From Nostoc sp. S13 (GTDB lineage: Bacteria; Cyanobacteriota; Cyanobacteriia; Cyanobacteriales; Nostocaceae): a DNA stretch of 48,970 nucleotides. The notes under the pieces were generated by a model. The model was not told the DNA's origin. It saw nothing but the letters and a program-made list of their open reading frames with translations, and ran no database searches. The position numbers were made by a program, and so were the translations under genes. Where the stretch lies: assembly GCF_029379315.1 (NCBI RefSeq), contig NZ_JAQYWQ010000044.1, forward strand, positions 1 to 48,970, written 5' to 3'. Position 1 is the first letter of the stretch, and each line of letters opens with the position of its first letter. Shown piece after piece: positions 8,744 to 15,574 of this stretch.

Positions 8744-8964
8744 ATAAGAGAAAGCATAAGTAGGTATGTCACAGGGAGCATTCCATTTTTATTCTTCGAT
8801 TAAGAATAAATAACAGCGAATGATTGTGACAAAAGTCTGTTACTAACCCTCATTACGATGTATTTTTTAATTTATGCACACGAATAAAAATTAAATAGAC
8901 GATGTAGAGCGATCGCACTCAATCACCAAAAACAAAACCCCACAGCTAGAGACGCGCTACGGGG
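8744..8964 (-). promoter_or_regulatory. Duplicated leader cassette, copy A (upstream of secreted gene A)
   Basis: This 221-bp stretch recurs at 9417-9638. From about 8799 to 8964 the copies are identical; the part next to the start codon has about 8-10 differences. It carries a terminator for the upstream gene at its distal end (8928-8964) and must contain the promoter and leader of gene A. A HIP1 octamer GCGATCGC lies within it. Confidence 0.85.
8928..8964 (-). terminator. Rho-independent terminator (copy 2)
   Basis: Arms CCCCGTAGC and GCTGTGGGG on the minus strand (plus 8956-8964 and 8938-8946), with two wobble pairs, then TTTTGTTTTT. It ends transcription of secreted gene B (9015-9413). 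Confidence 0.8.
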
Positions 8965-9014
8965 CGATTGATTCGGTGTGACAGGAATGGCACTAAGAAA
9001 ACATGAAACTCTTT

Positions 9015-9413
9015 CTACTTAGAGGCGAAAAAACTATATTCTCCAGGCTGGTCATAGTCAGTAAATAAGCCGCCCATCCTAACTGTACTTGCATCTTGCG
9101 AAACATTAGCACTGTAAACTTGCAAGTGATAACTAGACTGTACTATAAAGTTTATGCGACCACTGTAGGGACAGTAAAAACCTCTTATTATTGAAGAACC
9201 GCCAATACTGCCTGATATTGCTCTACAGTTGCCTGTTGGAGCTTGATTTGTAATACTCAGAATCCCAGTAGAATTATTAGAATTCACACTCCAGTTTCCT
9301 ACCACACTGGTTGGCCAACCATCTGCAAAAGCTGCTTGAGAAAACACGATAGGACTCAAGCCTATCAAACCCAATAATAAAGCAGGAATTAGTTTCATAA
9401 AAATTATCTCCAA
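9015..9413 (-). CDS. Small secreted protein B
   Basis: A hypothetical protein of about 127-132 residues. The likely start is the Met at residue 6 (MKLIPALLLGLIGLSP, plus 9398), because the signal peptide follows directly and ends in SQAAFADG; the upstream Met adds only MEIIF. The mature part starts WPTSVVGNWSVNSNNS and has two Cys (GNCRAIS and GFYCPYSG), again suggesting a small disulphide-bonded beta protein. It lies 285 bp upstream of gene A on the same strand and has the same 5' leader and 3' terminator cassettes as gene A. Function unknown; it may be a very diverged paralogue of gene A or an unrelated gene that shares only the regulatory DNA. Confidence 0.7.
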   Translation of the reverse strand: MEIIFMKLIPALLLGLIGLSPIVFSQAAFADGWPTSVVGNWSVNSNNSTGILSITNQAPTGNCRAISGSIGGSSIIRGFYCPYSGRINFIVQSSYHLQVYSANVSQDASTVRMGGLFTDYDQPGEYSFFASK

Positions 9414-9416
9414 AGG

Positions 9417-9638
9417 ATAAGAGAAAGCATAAGTAGATCTATCACAGGGAGCATCCCAGTTTTTGTTCTTCCATTAAGAATAAATAACAGCGAATGATTG
9501 TGACAAAAGTCTGTTACTAACCCTCATTACGATGTATTTTTTAATTTATGCACACGAATAAAAATTAAATAGACGATGTAGAGCGATCGCACTCAATCAC
9601 CAAAAACAAAACCCCACAGCTAGAGACGCGCTACGGGG
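9417..9638 (-). promoter_or_regulatory. Duplicated leader cassette, copy B (upstream of secreted gene B)
   Basis: Second copy of the 8744-8964 sequence, placed at the same distance from the start codon of gene B. The conserved part includes the terminator of the upstream DUF6887 gene and the presumed promoter. The duplication unit is therefore terminator plus promoter/leader plus a secreted gene. Confidence 0.85.
9602..9638 (-). terminator. Rho-independent terminator (copy 3)
   Basis: Arms at 9612-9620 and 9630-9638, with T-run read from 9611 down to 9602 on the minus strand. It lies about 36 bp downstream of the DUF6887 gene. Confidence 0.8.
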
Positions 9639-9673
9639 TGAGAATTGGGAGGCTGTGACGGGGTTAGGGCGGG

Positions 9674-9862
9674 TTAGGGTGTTGACTCCGCTTGTATTCT
9701 TTTCCTAAATTCAATTAGGGCTTGTTCCTCTGTACTAACTACAACCCGGTTAGGTTTTGCCCTCATAATTGTTAAATAATGTTGAAAAGCCTCCTCATCA
9801 TCAGGATGTGTTTTTACATAAGTTCTCAGTTCGGCTTCGCTTAATTGTTGATAGTTACTCAT
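9674..9862 (-). CDS. DUF6887-like small protein
   Basis: A 62-residue acidic, helical protein (MSNYQQLSEAELRTYVKTHP...) that resembles the short cyanobacterial family DUF6887. The region around DDEEAFQHYLTIMRAKPN is the most typical part. Its ATG overlaps the stop of the upstream small gene (ATGA, 9862-9859), so the two are translationally coupled. Two-gene layouts of this kind resemble toxin-antitoxin or regulator pairs, but no activity is known to me. It is followed by a good terminator. Confidence 0.65.
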   Translation of the reverse strand: MSNYQQLSEAELRTYVKTHPDDEEAFQHYLTIMRAKPNRVVVSTEEQALIEFRKRIQAESTP

Positions 9863-10044
9863 TGAATTAATTCCTCGCCGTTACTTAAAATTTCTACTTG
9901 AATTGTTTCGCCTATTAACACTACGATTCTTTGAGAGCGTGTATCGTAGCGAGTTAATTCAATTGTTCTTAATAGATTGCTTGCTCGTACAGCTACGCGG
10001 TAGAAGGTTTCTAGTTGTTCTATTGTAGGATGCAGTGGTTTGAT
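9859..10044 (-). CDS. DUF6888-like small protein with apparent ATC start
   Basis: A 61-residue frame, KPLHPTIEQLETFYRVAVRA... ending ...GETIQVEILSNGEELIQ, resembling the cyanobacterial family DUF6888 that accompanies DUF6887. The in-frame codon that sits 5 nt after a perfect GGAGG (10054-10050) is ATC (10044-10042), and the codon before it is a TGA stop. No ATG, GTG or TTG lies between that stop and the conserved region; the first alternative is CTG at codon 4. Either ATC is used, or the gene lost its ATG by one change and is a young pseudogene. The stop codon overlaps the DUF6887 start. Confidence 0.55.
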   Translation of the reverse strand: MKPLHPTIEQLETFYRVAVRASNLLRTIELTRYDTRSQRIVVLIGETIQVEILSNGEELIQ

Positions 10045-10072
10045 TCAAACCTCCTCAGAATTTTTATCGAAC

Positions 10073-10299
10073 AGAATTCAGGAGTCAGGAGTCAGAATTC
10101 AGAATGAATTCTCTACGACTGGTGGATGAATAATCGGCGTTTTTGCACCCCCACCAAATTTTCTTGTTTTGTGGTCAACTTTCGTAGTCGCGGGTCTGAA
10201 TCCCCGACTGATAGCGTAGCGGTAGCGAGTCCGCGTTCGCGCAGCGTCTCGCAGAGAGCGTCTTGATTCTGACTCCTGAATTCTGACTTCTGAATTCTT
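10073..10299. repeat. Composite repeat with long inverted ends
   Basis: The left end (10073-10112) and right end (10264-10299) are imperfect inverted repeats built of AGAATTC, AGGAGTC and CAGAATTC words. The interior contains palindromic repeat pieces (GCGTAGCGGTAGCGAGTCCG and CGTTCGCGCAGCGTCTCG...). The structure resembles a miniature element with other repeats nested inside. A frame across it is not believable as a gene. Confidence 0.6.
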
Positions 10300-10380
10300 C
10301 TTTAATTTTTGTACTACCACTTCTAGTTTCACCTAAAGGTCAAACAGTTATGCAAATCATGTGTCAAAACATTATAGGCT

Positions 10381-10689
10381 GTGGATCACAGGGTCTACAG
10401 TCTGCCAATGAAAATAAATCGGCATGGACGCGCCAAGGTTTTTACTCAGCAAGAGATACAGCTAATCTTCAGTGATGGCTTAGACAATGACCGCGATGCC
10501 TGCGGCGGGCTACGCCTACGCACCTTGTTTGCCGTATGCCTATTTAGCGCCTGTAGAATCCGCGAATGCAGTACCTTGCTAACTCAAGATATTTACACCC
10601 AAAAAGGTATTGTCAGACCCCGGTTAATTATCAGAAAATTAAACACCAAGGGGAAACTTGCAACTAGGTCAATCCTAGTGATTGATTAA
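10381..10689 (+). pseudogene. Truncated tyrosine recombinase with in-frame repeat insertion
   Basis: A 102-residue fragment of a phage-type integrase. From the Met at residue 10 (MKINRHGRAKVFTQQEIQLIF) it follows the start of the catalytic domain and contains the first catalytic Arg region, FSACRIREC. It then stops after TKGKLATRSILVID, so the HxxR and Tyr nucleophile parts are absent. Residues about 40-47 (ACGGLRLR, DNA 10496-10519) do not belong to the fold: they are the interspersed palindrome GCCTGCGGCGGGCTACGCCT... inserted as exactly 24 nt between D and TLFAVCLF. It is almost certainly inactive. Confidence 0.75.
10493..10522. repeat. Interspersed repeat inside the integrase fragment
   Basis: The segment starting GCGATGCCTGCGGCGGGC and ending TACGCCTACGCA has the style of the abundant Nostoc palindromes found elsewhere here (3772, 5881). 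It adds 8 codons without shifting the frame. Confidence 0.7.
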
Positions 10690-10702
10690 TCGCGTCTGTA
10701 CC

Positions 10703-10752
10703 TTAGGAGTTAGGAGTTGTGAGACTATTGACTAATGACTAATGACTAATAT
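10703..10752. repeat. Heptamer arrays before lipoprotein paralogue 2
   Basis: AGGAGTT and GACTAAT heptamers occupy the 60 bp before the ATG at 10753, the last GACTAAT copy ending within a few bases of the start codon. Any ribosome binding site must lie in or next to the repeat. Confidence 0.8.
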
Positions 10753-11277
10753 ATGAGACCTGTTTTTTTTATACCTGTATTTTTCTGCTTAAGTTTACTG
10801 ACTGGATGTTTTGGCTACCCTCGCATTTTGAATTATCCCTTCGATCCGGGGGGTCGCAGTCTCAATAGTTTAGCGTCGGAATTAGACCCCCAAATCTCTG
10901 GGAGATACATTGTTTTTATTACTGACCGACGGGGTAGCCAAGACGTTTATATGTTTGATACAGTAACTCGTGATTTGGTTGATTTGCCAGGTTTAAACTC
11001 CTTTGATGCGATCGCAACTCATCCTAGCGTTTCACAGGATGGTCGTTATATTGTGTTTGGTGCTAGCCGTCAGGGGCGATCGGCTATTTTTCTCTACGAC
11101 CGGGAAACACGTCAATCACGGAATTTGACCACTAACCTGCAAGCGGAAGTCCGCAACCCTACAATTAGCGCTGATGGTAGTAAGATTGCTTTTGAATCTA
11201 GTAACAACGGGCAGTGGGATGTTTTAGTATATGACCGTTATGGACAGCCGTTGAATATACCTCAAGAACCGCGTTGA
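10753..11277 (+). CDS. TolB-like beta-propeller lipoprotein (paralogue 2)
   Basis: A 174-residue protein. The signal peptide ends in the lipobox LLTGC (Cys about residue 19). The mature part has the same three-strand PD40/TolB layout as the protein at 7467: ISGRYIVFITDRRGSQDVYMFD, SQDGRYIVFGASRQGRSAIFLYD and SADGSKIAFESSNNGQWDVLVYD. It is clearly a paralogue, separated by 2.7 kb of accessory genes and repeats. TolB-like short lipoproteins may act in envelope complexes, but this is inference. The gene ends at another heptamer array. Confidence 0.75.
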   Translation: MRPVFFIPVFFCLSLLTGCFGYPRILNYPFDPGGRSLNSLASELDPQISGRYIVFITDRRGSQDVYMFDTVTRDLVDLPGLNSFDAIATHPSVSQDGRYIVFGASRQGRSAIFLYDRETRQSRNLTTNLQAEVRNPTISADGSKIAFESSNNGQWDVLVYDRYGQPLNIPQEPR

Positions 11278-11278
11278 A

Positions 11279-11357
11279 GAATGGGGAGAGTGGGGAGTGG
11301 GGAGTGGTGAAAGAAAATTCCCTATTCCCTATTCCCTACTCCCTATTCCCTATTCCC
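11279..11357. repeat. Heptamer arrays between lipoprotein 2 and sdhB
   Basis: G-rich GGGGAGT copies (about 11282-11307) followed by CCCTATT/CCCTACT copies (about 11321-11357). They separate two convergent genes, and the last repeats overlap the 3' end of sdhB, encoding its final residues. Confidence 0.85.
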
Positions 11358-12398
11358 TTCTACTTGTTGCACGGCTTCAATGAGCGATCGCACTTGTTCC
11401 GTCCCTTCTGAAGGTTCAAAGAATAGGGGAAACTTACCCCGGAGGATCATCCGCAAACCGAGGGGTGCAAGACTGAGTAATCCTTTTAAATCTCGAAAGT
11501 AGTTACCGACAACTTGTAAACCAAATTGACGTTCATCAATCCAACCACCTTCTTTAACTAAATCCACCAAAACTTTCCGGTGACGAAGTGAGCGACTATC
11601 GCTGGCTTGTTTGTGGCTGAGAATTTCTTGTTTAATTTTGGTGATTTGTTCTAATGGTGCAACTTCCATTGGACAAACGGAATCGCAGTACAAACAACGG
11701 GTGCAACCCCATACGCCTTTAGTACCTTCGTTGTAGCTTTCTAAGCGATTTTGGGTGTCGCTATCGCGTGAGTCTGCTACCATCCGGTAAGCTTTGGCAA
11801 GGGCATGGGGGCCAACAAAGTTTGGATCAACTTCACGGGCGTTGCATTCCGAGTAACAAGCACCACACATAATACAGTTCGCAGTTTGATCGAGACGCGA
11901 TCGCTCTTGTGGTGTTTGCAAAAACTCTCTTTCTGGTACTTGTCGTGCTGCCGTACTCACATAAGGAGCAACTGCCTCTAAATTATTCCAGAAACTGCTC
12001 ATATCTACAACCAAATCTTTAATCACGGGCATATTGCCGAGAGGAGCGATCGTGATTTCGCCAATGGCATTTACTTTACTTGGGGATGACGGTATTTGTT
12101 GTAATCTGGCAAGTTCACTGCCAACATTTTCCTTACAAGCTAAAGCCGAACGCCCATTAATTCGCATAGCACAACTACCACAAATGGTATTGCGGCAATT
12201 TTTGCGAAACGCCAAGGTTCCATCTTGCTCCCACTTAATATGATTCAGGCAATCCAGGATGGTATTACCTGGTTCTGCCTCTACAAGGTAGGTTTGCACA
12301 ACAGGGGAGGAATTTTGTTGCTGTCGAATGACCTTAAAAATAACTTCCATGACCACTAACCAAAATTTTAAAATTGCTTCACCAGCCTCAACAATCAT
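11343..12398 (-). CDS. sdhB: Succinate dehydrogenase/fumarate reductase iron-sulfur subunit
   Basis: SdhB carries electrons from the flavoprotein SdhA into the quinone pool through [2Fe-2S], [4Fe-4S] and [3Fe-4S] centres. The plant-type ferredoxin motif CRNTICGSCAMRINGRSALAC is in the N-terminal third, and the cluster motifs CIMCGACYSEC and CTRCLYCDSVCP are in the middle. The listed frame has 351 residues; the better start is the Met at residue 17 (MEVIFKVIRQQQ, 12350), giving 335 residues, because the first 16 residues are atypical. Neither sdhA nor sdhC is in the window, usual for cyanobacteria where the genes are scattered. The 3' end lies in a heptamer array. Confidence 0.9.
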   Translation of the reverse strand: MIVEAGEAILKFWLVVMEVIFKVIRQQQNSSPVVQTYLVEAEPGNTILDCLNHIKWEQDGTLAFRKNCRNTICGSCAMRINGRSALACKENVGSELARLQQIPSSPSKVNAIGEITIAPLGNMPVIKDLVVDMSSFWNNLEAVAPYVSTAARQVPEREFLQTPQERSRLDQTANCIMCGACYSECNAREVDPNFVGPHALAKAYRMVADSRDSDTQNRLESYNEGTKGVWGCTRCLYCDSVCPMEVAPLEQITKIKQEILSHKQASDSRSLRHRKVLVDLVKEGGWIDERQFGLQVVGNYFRDLKGLLSLAPLGLRMILRGKFPLFFEPSEGTEQVRSLIEAVQQVEGNRE

Positions 12399-13819
12399 CA
12401 GTCAAGGCAGGTAGTTGTGAAAAGTGAGCTATACTTTTTTGCCCTTAATTCAAACCCTGGTGTTAACAGGCTGACGAGGAAAGAGCGACTGATTCTAACT
12501 TAAGGATAACCATTAAAATTTTACTTGTAGCAGCCCTGTCAGCAAGATTTGTGTCAAATTCTGAGTTAAAACGCCAAAAATGTAATAGCAGCTTTGCATT
12601 GAATTTCGCTGTTTGAGAATGTAAAGGAAATAGGGTTTGCTCAAAAAGGCACTTAGATTTATCTTTAAACTACCGATCATATCCAAATTAAATGCATATC
12701 AGGTTAGCGACACGTCTTGATGTCAACTTGAGTCAAGCAGTCCTGGCTGGAAAATTCCGTCAAGTGATACCTTCATCTGAATTTTTTGATTATATAGAAG
12801 TGTAAAAGCACATGTTCAATATATAGTAGTGGCAATCAAGTGGTAGGCAGATGTTAAGATATTTATTCTTTCCATAGACAGACGTACAAAATCCTCTGAC
12901 CGCTTTTGAGCTTACAGCAATAAACCGAGGAAAATCTTCATCACTTTCAAAGAAAAGTTCTTGCACCGGGAATCCATGATCCGCGAGACTTTTAGATTTT
13001 TGCCTCCTCTCAATCAAGAAAATCTTGGATTTAACTCATTCGTCAAAACTGCTCGTCTATATTAGATAAGTTTTTATAAAAGCCATAGGGCAACACTCAC
13101 GCTTGCAATCAAGGGTTAGGAAAATCGTCACTGCTTTTTCTAAGGTTTAAGTCCAGGAATTTAAATAAAAATTTACCAGCAACTTTAATTCAAAATTAAA
13201 CAACTATTTTGCTATTATTAGTCCATGCTAGTATTTAATATAAAATTACGAAGTCACAAAACCAGAATCAATAGCCGTATCAGCGCGGTTACTACTGCTT
13301 TGTTGATTCGTAATGTAGAGACAAGAAAATTCGCGTCTCTACTGGCAGGACAAAAGGGCGTATGCCCGTAGGACTCTATTGAAATACTATGCTGTCCTAA
13401 GCTTGAGAGTAGGAGTAGAGAAAACTCTACTTGCTCATTGGCCAGAAGGGCAAGCACTAAAAGTGGAAAACCTGCAATTTTTTGGTTCTATGACTTATTT
13501 GTAGTAGAACTAACCCAATTTGTTAAGGTGGCTGAAAGTTACACCGCTACAGTAGCGCCAAAAGAGAAAACAATTTCATTTCTAATGGCGAATAATGGTT
13601 AAAAGTGCCGTAAAAGCAGCAAAATTAATGTCTGTGGCAACTCTGACCTCTAATTTGTTGTGGACAACCATATATAGAAGTGCTTTTGGCTCCTATCAGC
13701 AGGAATTCACCCGTTACACTAGAGTCCTAAGTAGCTCTATGCAAATGCTAAAAAGTCAAATGCTGGCATGAGACTACATCGTTTATCAGTTTGGAGAGAG
13801 TAAGGAAAATTTGAGCATA
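12399..13819. other. 1.4-kb gene-free stretch upstream of cyAbrB
   Basis: No convincing gene is seen; the short frames at 12790-13017 and 13254-13457 have no recognisable features. The stretch is AT-rich and holds a hairpin repeat GTAGAGAC/GTCTCTAC at 13315-13342. The part next to 13820 should hold the promoter of the cyAbrB gene, and a noncoding RNA cannot be excluded. Confidence 0.5.
13315..13342. repeat. GTAGAGAC hairpin repeat
   Basis: Perfect 8-bp arms GTAGAGAC and GTCTCTAC with a 12-nt loop, a common cyanobacterial interspersed hairpin. A second small palindrome, GGGCGTATGCCC, follows at about 13357. Confidence 0.65.
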
Positions 13820-14257
13820 ATGACTGAAACTGCAACCGCGCCATTAACCGGAAAAGCACTACTTGCTAAAGTAAAAGAACTTTCCACTTTACCGCGCCGA
13901 GAAAGAGCTAAACAGTGTGGCTATTACACTGTTACTAAGAATAACCAGGTTCGTGTCAATCTCACCGATTTTTATGACGCTTTGCTATCGGCTAGAGGAA
14001 TTCCTCTAAGTCCAGAAGCACCTAAAGATGGTCGTGGTCGTGAACCGACATATCGCGTTAGTGTCCATCAAAATGGTCAGATTGTGATTGGTGCCACATA
14101 TACCAAAGCAATGGGCTTGAAACCTGGAGATGAGTTTGAAATTAGGTTGGGATACAAGCATATTCACCTGATTCAACTCGGTGAAACCGATAAAAAACTA
14201 ACCTCACAAGATGTAGACTCTGACGAATCAGACGAAGATTTGGAAGACGAAGAGTAA
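13820..14257 (+). CDS. cyAbrB family transcriptional regulator
   Basis: A 145-residue regulator of the cyanobacterial AbrB family (CalA/CalB type), DNA-binding proteins that tune carbon/nitrogen metabolism, hydrogenase and other genes. The start ATG at 13820 (MTETATAPLTGKALLAKV) is preferred to an upstream TTG at 13811 and has TAAGGA upstream. Family features are LPRRERAKQCGYYTVTKN, VRVNLTDFYDALLSARGI and the C-terminal swapped-hairpin AbrB-like part, YRVSVHQNGQIVIGATYTKAMGLKPGDEFEIRLG. An acidic tail (DSDESDEDLEDEE) ends the protein. The CGYYTVTKN...FYDALL wording is closer to what I remember for clade 1 (CalA) than clade 2. It stands alone after a long noncoding stretch. Confidence 0.88.
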   Translation: MTETATAPLTGKALLAKVKELSTLPRRERAKQCGYYTVTKNNQVRVNLTDFYDALLSARGIPLSPEAPKDGRGREPTYRVSVHQNGQIVIGATYTKAMGLKPGDEFEIRLGYKHIHLIQLGETDKKLTSQDVDSDESDEDLEDEE

Positions 14258-14442
14258 ATTTGCTGATGGTAGGGATAAGTTTCAGGTGATGATAACTTGT
14301 CCTTACCCCGACAGCAAACTAGTAGCTCTATTTAGAAAATTTTGTCCCAGGTAAAAAATACGATTAGACCCCTTGCAGGAGTCACCAAATTTAGTAGAGT
14401 CTTGATTAATCAGCAAGAAATCTATAGTGCAAGAAGTCTATC

Positions 14443-15312
14443 GTGTTTTTTTTGTTTATTTTGATAACTTTCTTTGAGCCTTCGGTCAACGTCCTACTAG
14501 CATTTCTGGAAAATGCACCACCACTAGTTATAGTGATGGCATTTTTTATTTGCTGGATAGTTTGCTGGTTGCCAGTAGCAGCAGTAGTAGCAATATTGCT
14601 CAATTGGCAACCCATTAAACCTTTGCAGCCAGAGCAAAAGATGCCGTTATTGGCATCACTGTACCTATTAGCTCCCCTAATTCTATGGGGAGTTAGTTGG
14701 CTGAGTAATAAGTCTTTTTCGGATTACGGCATTGTTGGAAATCTTTCAACTCTTGGTTCTTTAGCACTAGGTTTCGGTTTGGGAGTGGTGAGCCTAGCTA
14801 TTGTATTTAGTGGGCAATTTGGGTTAGGTTGGTGTTCTTTTGAAAAGACGAATTTCAAGTTACTACTACCCATCTTGCTACCGATTTTCTTGATAGCGTT
14901 ATTAGTCGGCGGGATAGAAGAGTTAGTTTTTCGCGGTTTCCTGTTCACTGAATTAGCGCAGGATTATCCAGTTTGGGTAGCAGCAGCAATTTCTAGCTTG
15001 ATTTTTGCCTTGCTACACTTGGTTTGGGAGCAACGCGAAACGGCGCCGCAACTCCCTGGATTGTGGCTGATGGGAATGGTGTTGGTGTTGGCACGCTTTG
15101 CTGCGAACGGCAATTTGGGTTTAGCTTGGGGACTGCACGCCGGATGGGTATGGGCGATCGCAACCTTAGACACAGCTGAACTAATTACTTACACTGGTAA
15201 AGTCTCTGACTGGTTCACAGGTAAGAATAAAAAACCTTTAGCTGGCTTGGCGGGAATTATTTGTGTACTAGGAACTGGAGTGATTATCTGGCTTTTCTCT
15301 AGGTATTTTTAA
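14443..15312 (+). CDS. CPBP family intramembrane metalloprotease
   Basis: A 289-residue polytopic membrane protein with about eight hydrophobic helices. The CPBP/Abi motifs are present: EELVFRGFLFTEL (Glu-Glu...Arg, about residues 158-170), then FALLHLVWEQ (His) and GLHAGWVWA (His). This family includes the CAAX-type prenyl protease Rce1 and bacterial proteases linked to bacteriocin immunity and to protein sorting; the substrate here is unknown. The start is GTG at 14443, directly at the first helix, so a start further downstream is possible. It lies 185 bp after cyAbrB on the same strand. Confidence 0.85.
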   Translation: MFFLFILITFFEPSVNVLLAFLENAPPLVIVMAFFICWIVCWLPVAAVVAILLNWQPIKPLQPEQKMPLLASLYLLAPLILWGVSWLSNKSFSDYGIVGNLSTLGSLALGFGLGVVSLAIVFSGQFGLGWCSFEKTNFKLLLPILLPIFLIALLVGGIEELVFRGFLFTELAQDYPVWVAAAISSLIFALLHLVWEQRETAPQLPGLWLMGMVLVLARFAANGNLGLAWGLHAGWVWAIATLDTAELITYTGKVSDWFTGKNKKPLAGLAGIICVLGTGVIIWLFSRYF

Positions 15313-15336
15313 TTTCGCGTTAAGTAAGGGACTGAC

Positions 15337-15480
15337 AACAAATAAATTATCCAATCTTGTGGGGTGGACAGCGTTCGACTGACTTGTACTGAGCTTTGTC
15401 GTTGGCGCAGCCTAAGAATAGAAGTAGCGCTCACGCCGAAGTCTTGTCCGCCCTTGGCTACGGACGGGCAAGACGCTATT
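15337..15480. repeat. MITE-like copy 2 and palindromic repeat cluster
   Basis: The core at 15337-15365 matches 3371-3399 (27 of 29). It is followed at about 15383-15478 by pieces of palindromic repeats (CTTGTACTGAGC, GCGCTCACGCCGAAG, CTTGTCCGCCC..GGACGGGCAAGA). The whole gap 15313-15574 between the convergent CPBP and hsdR genes is filled with repeat DNA. Confidence 0.65.
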
Positions 15481-15574
15481 CATGACAGGTAAAGAAAAAA
15501 TGATTTTTGTCTATGAGTAATAATACTTAAATTTTGGTGAAATGGGCGATCGCTGCCAATGCGTCAAGTGCTAA

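Noticed and set aside
10180..10260. tRNA-like T-arm GGGTCTGAATCCCC in the composite repeat
   Set aside because: No acceptor or anticodon stem can be paired around it.
10099..10332. 77-codon minus-strand frame
   Set aside because: It runs through the composite inverted repeat and palindromic repeat pieces; composition is Arg-rich low complexity.
12790..13017. 75-codon minus-strand frame starting at TTG
   Set aside because: No ATG start, no family features and a cysteine/tyrosine-rich end unlike its neighbours.
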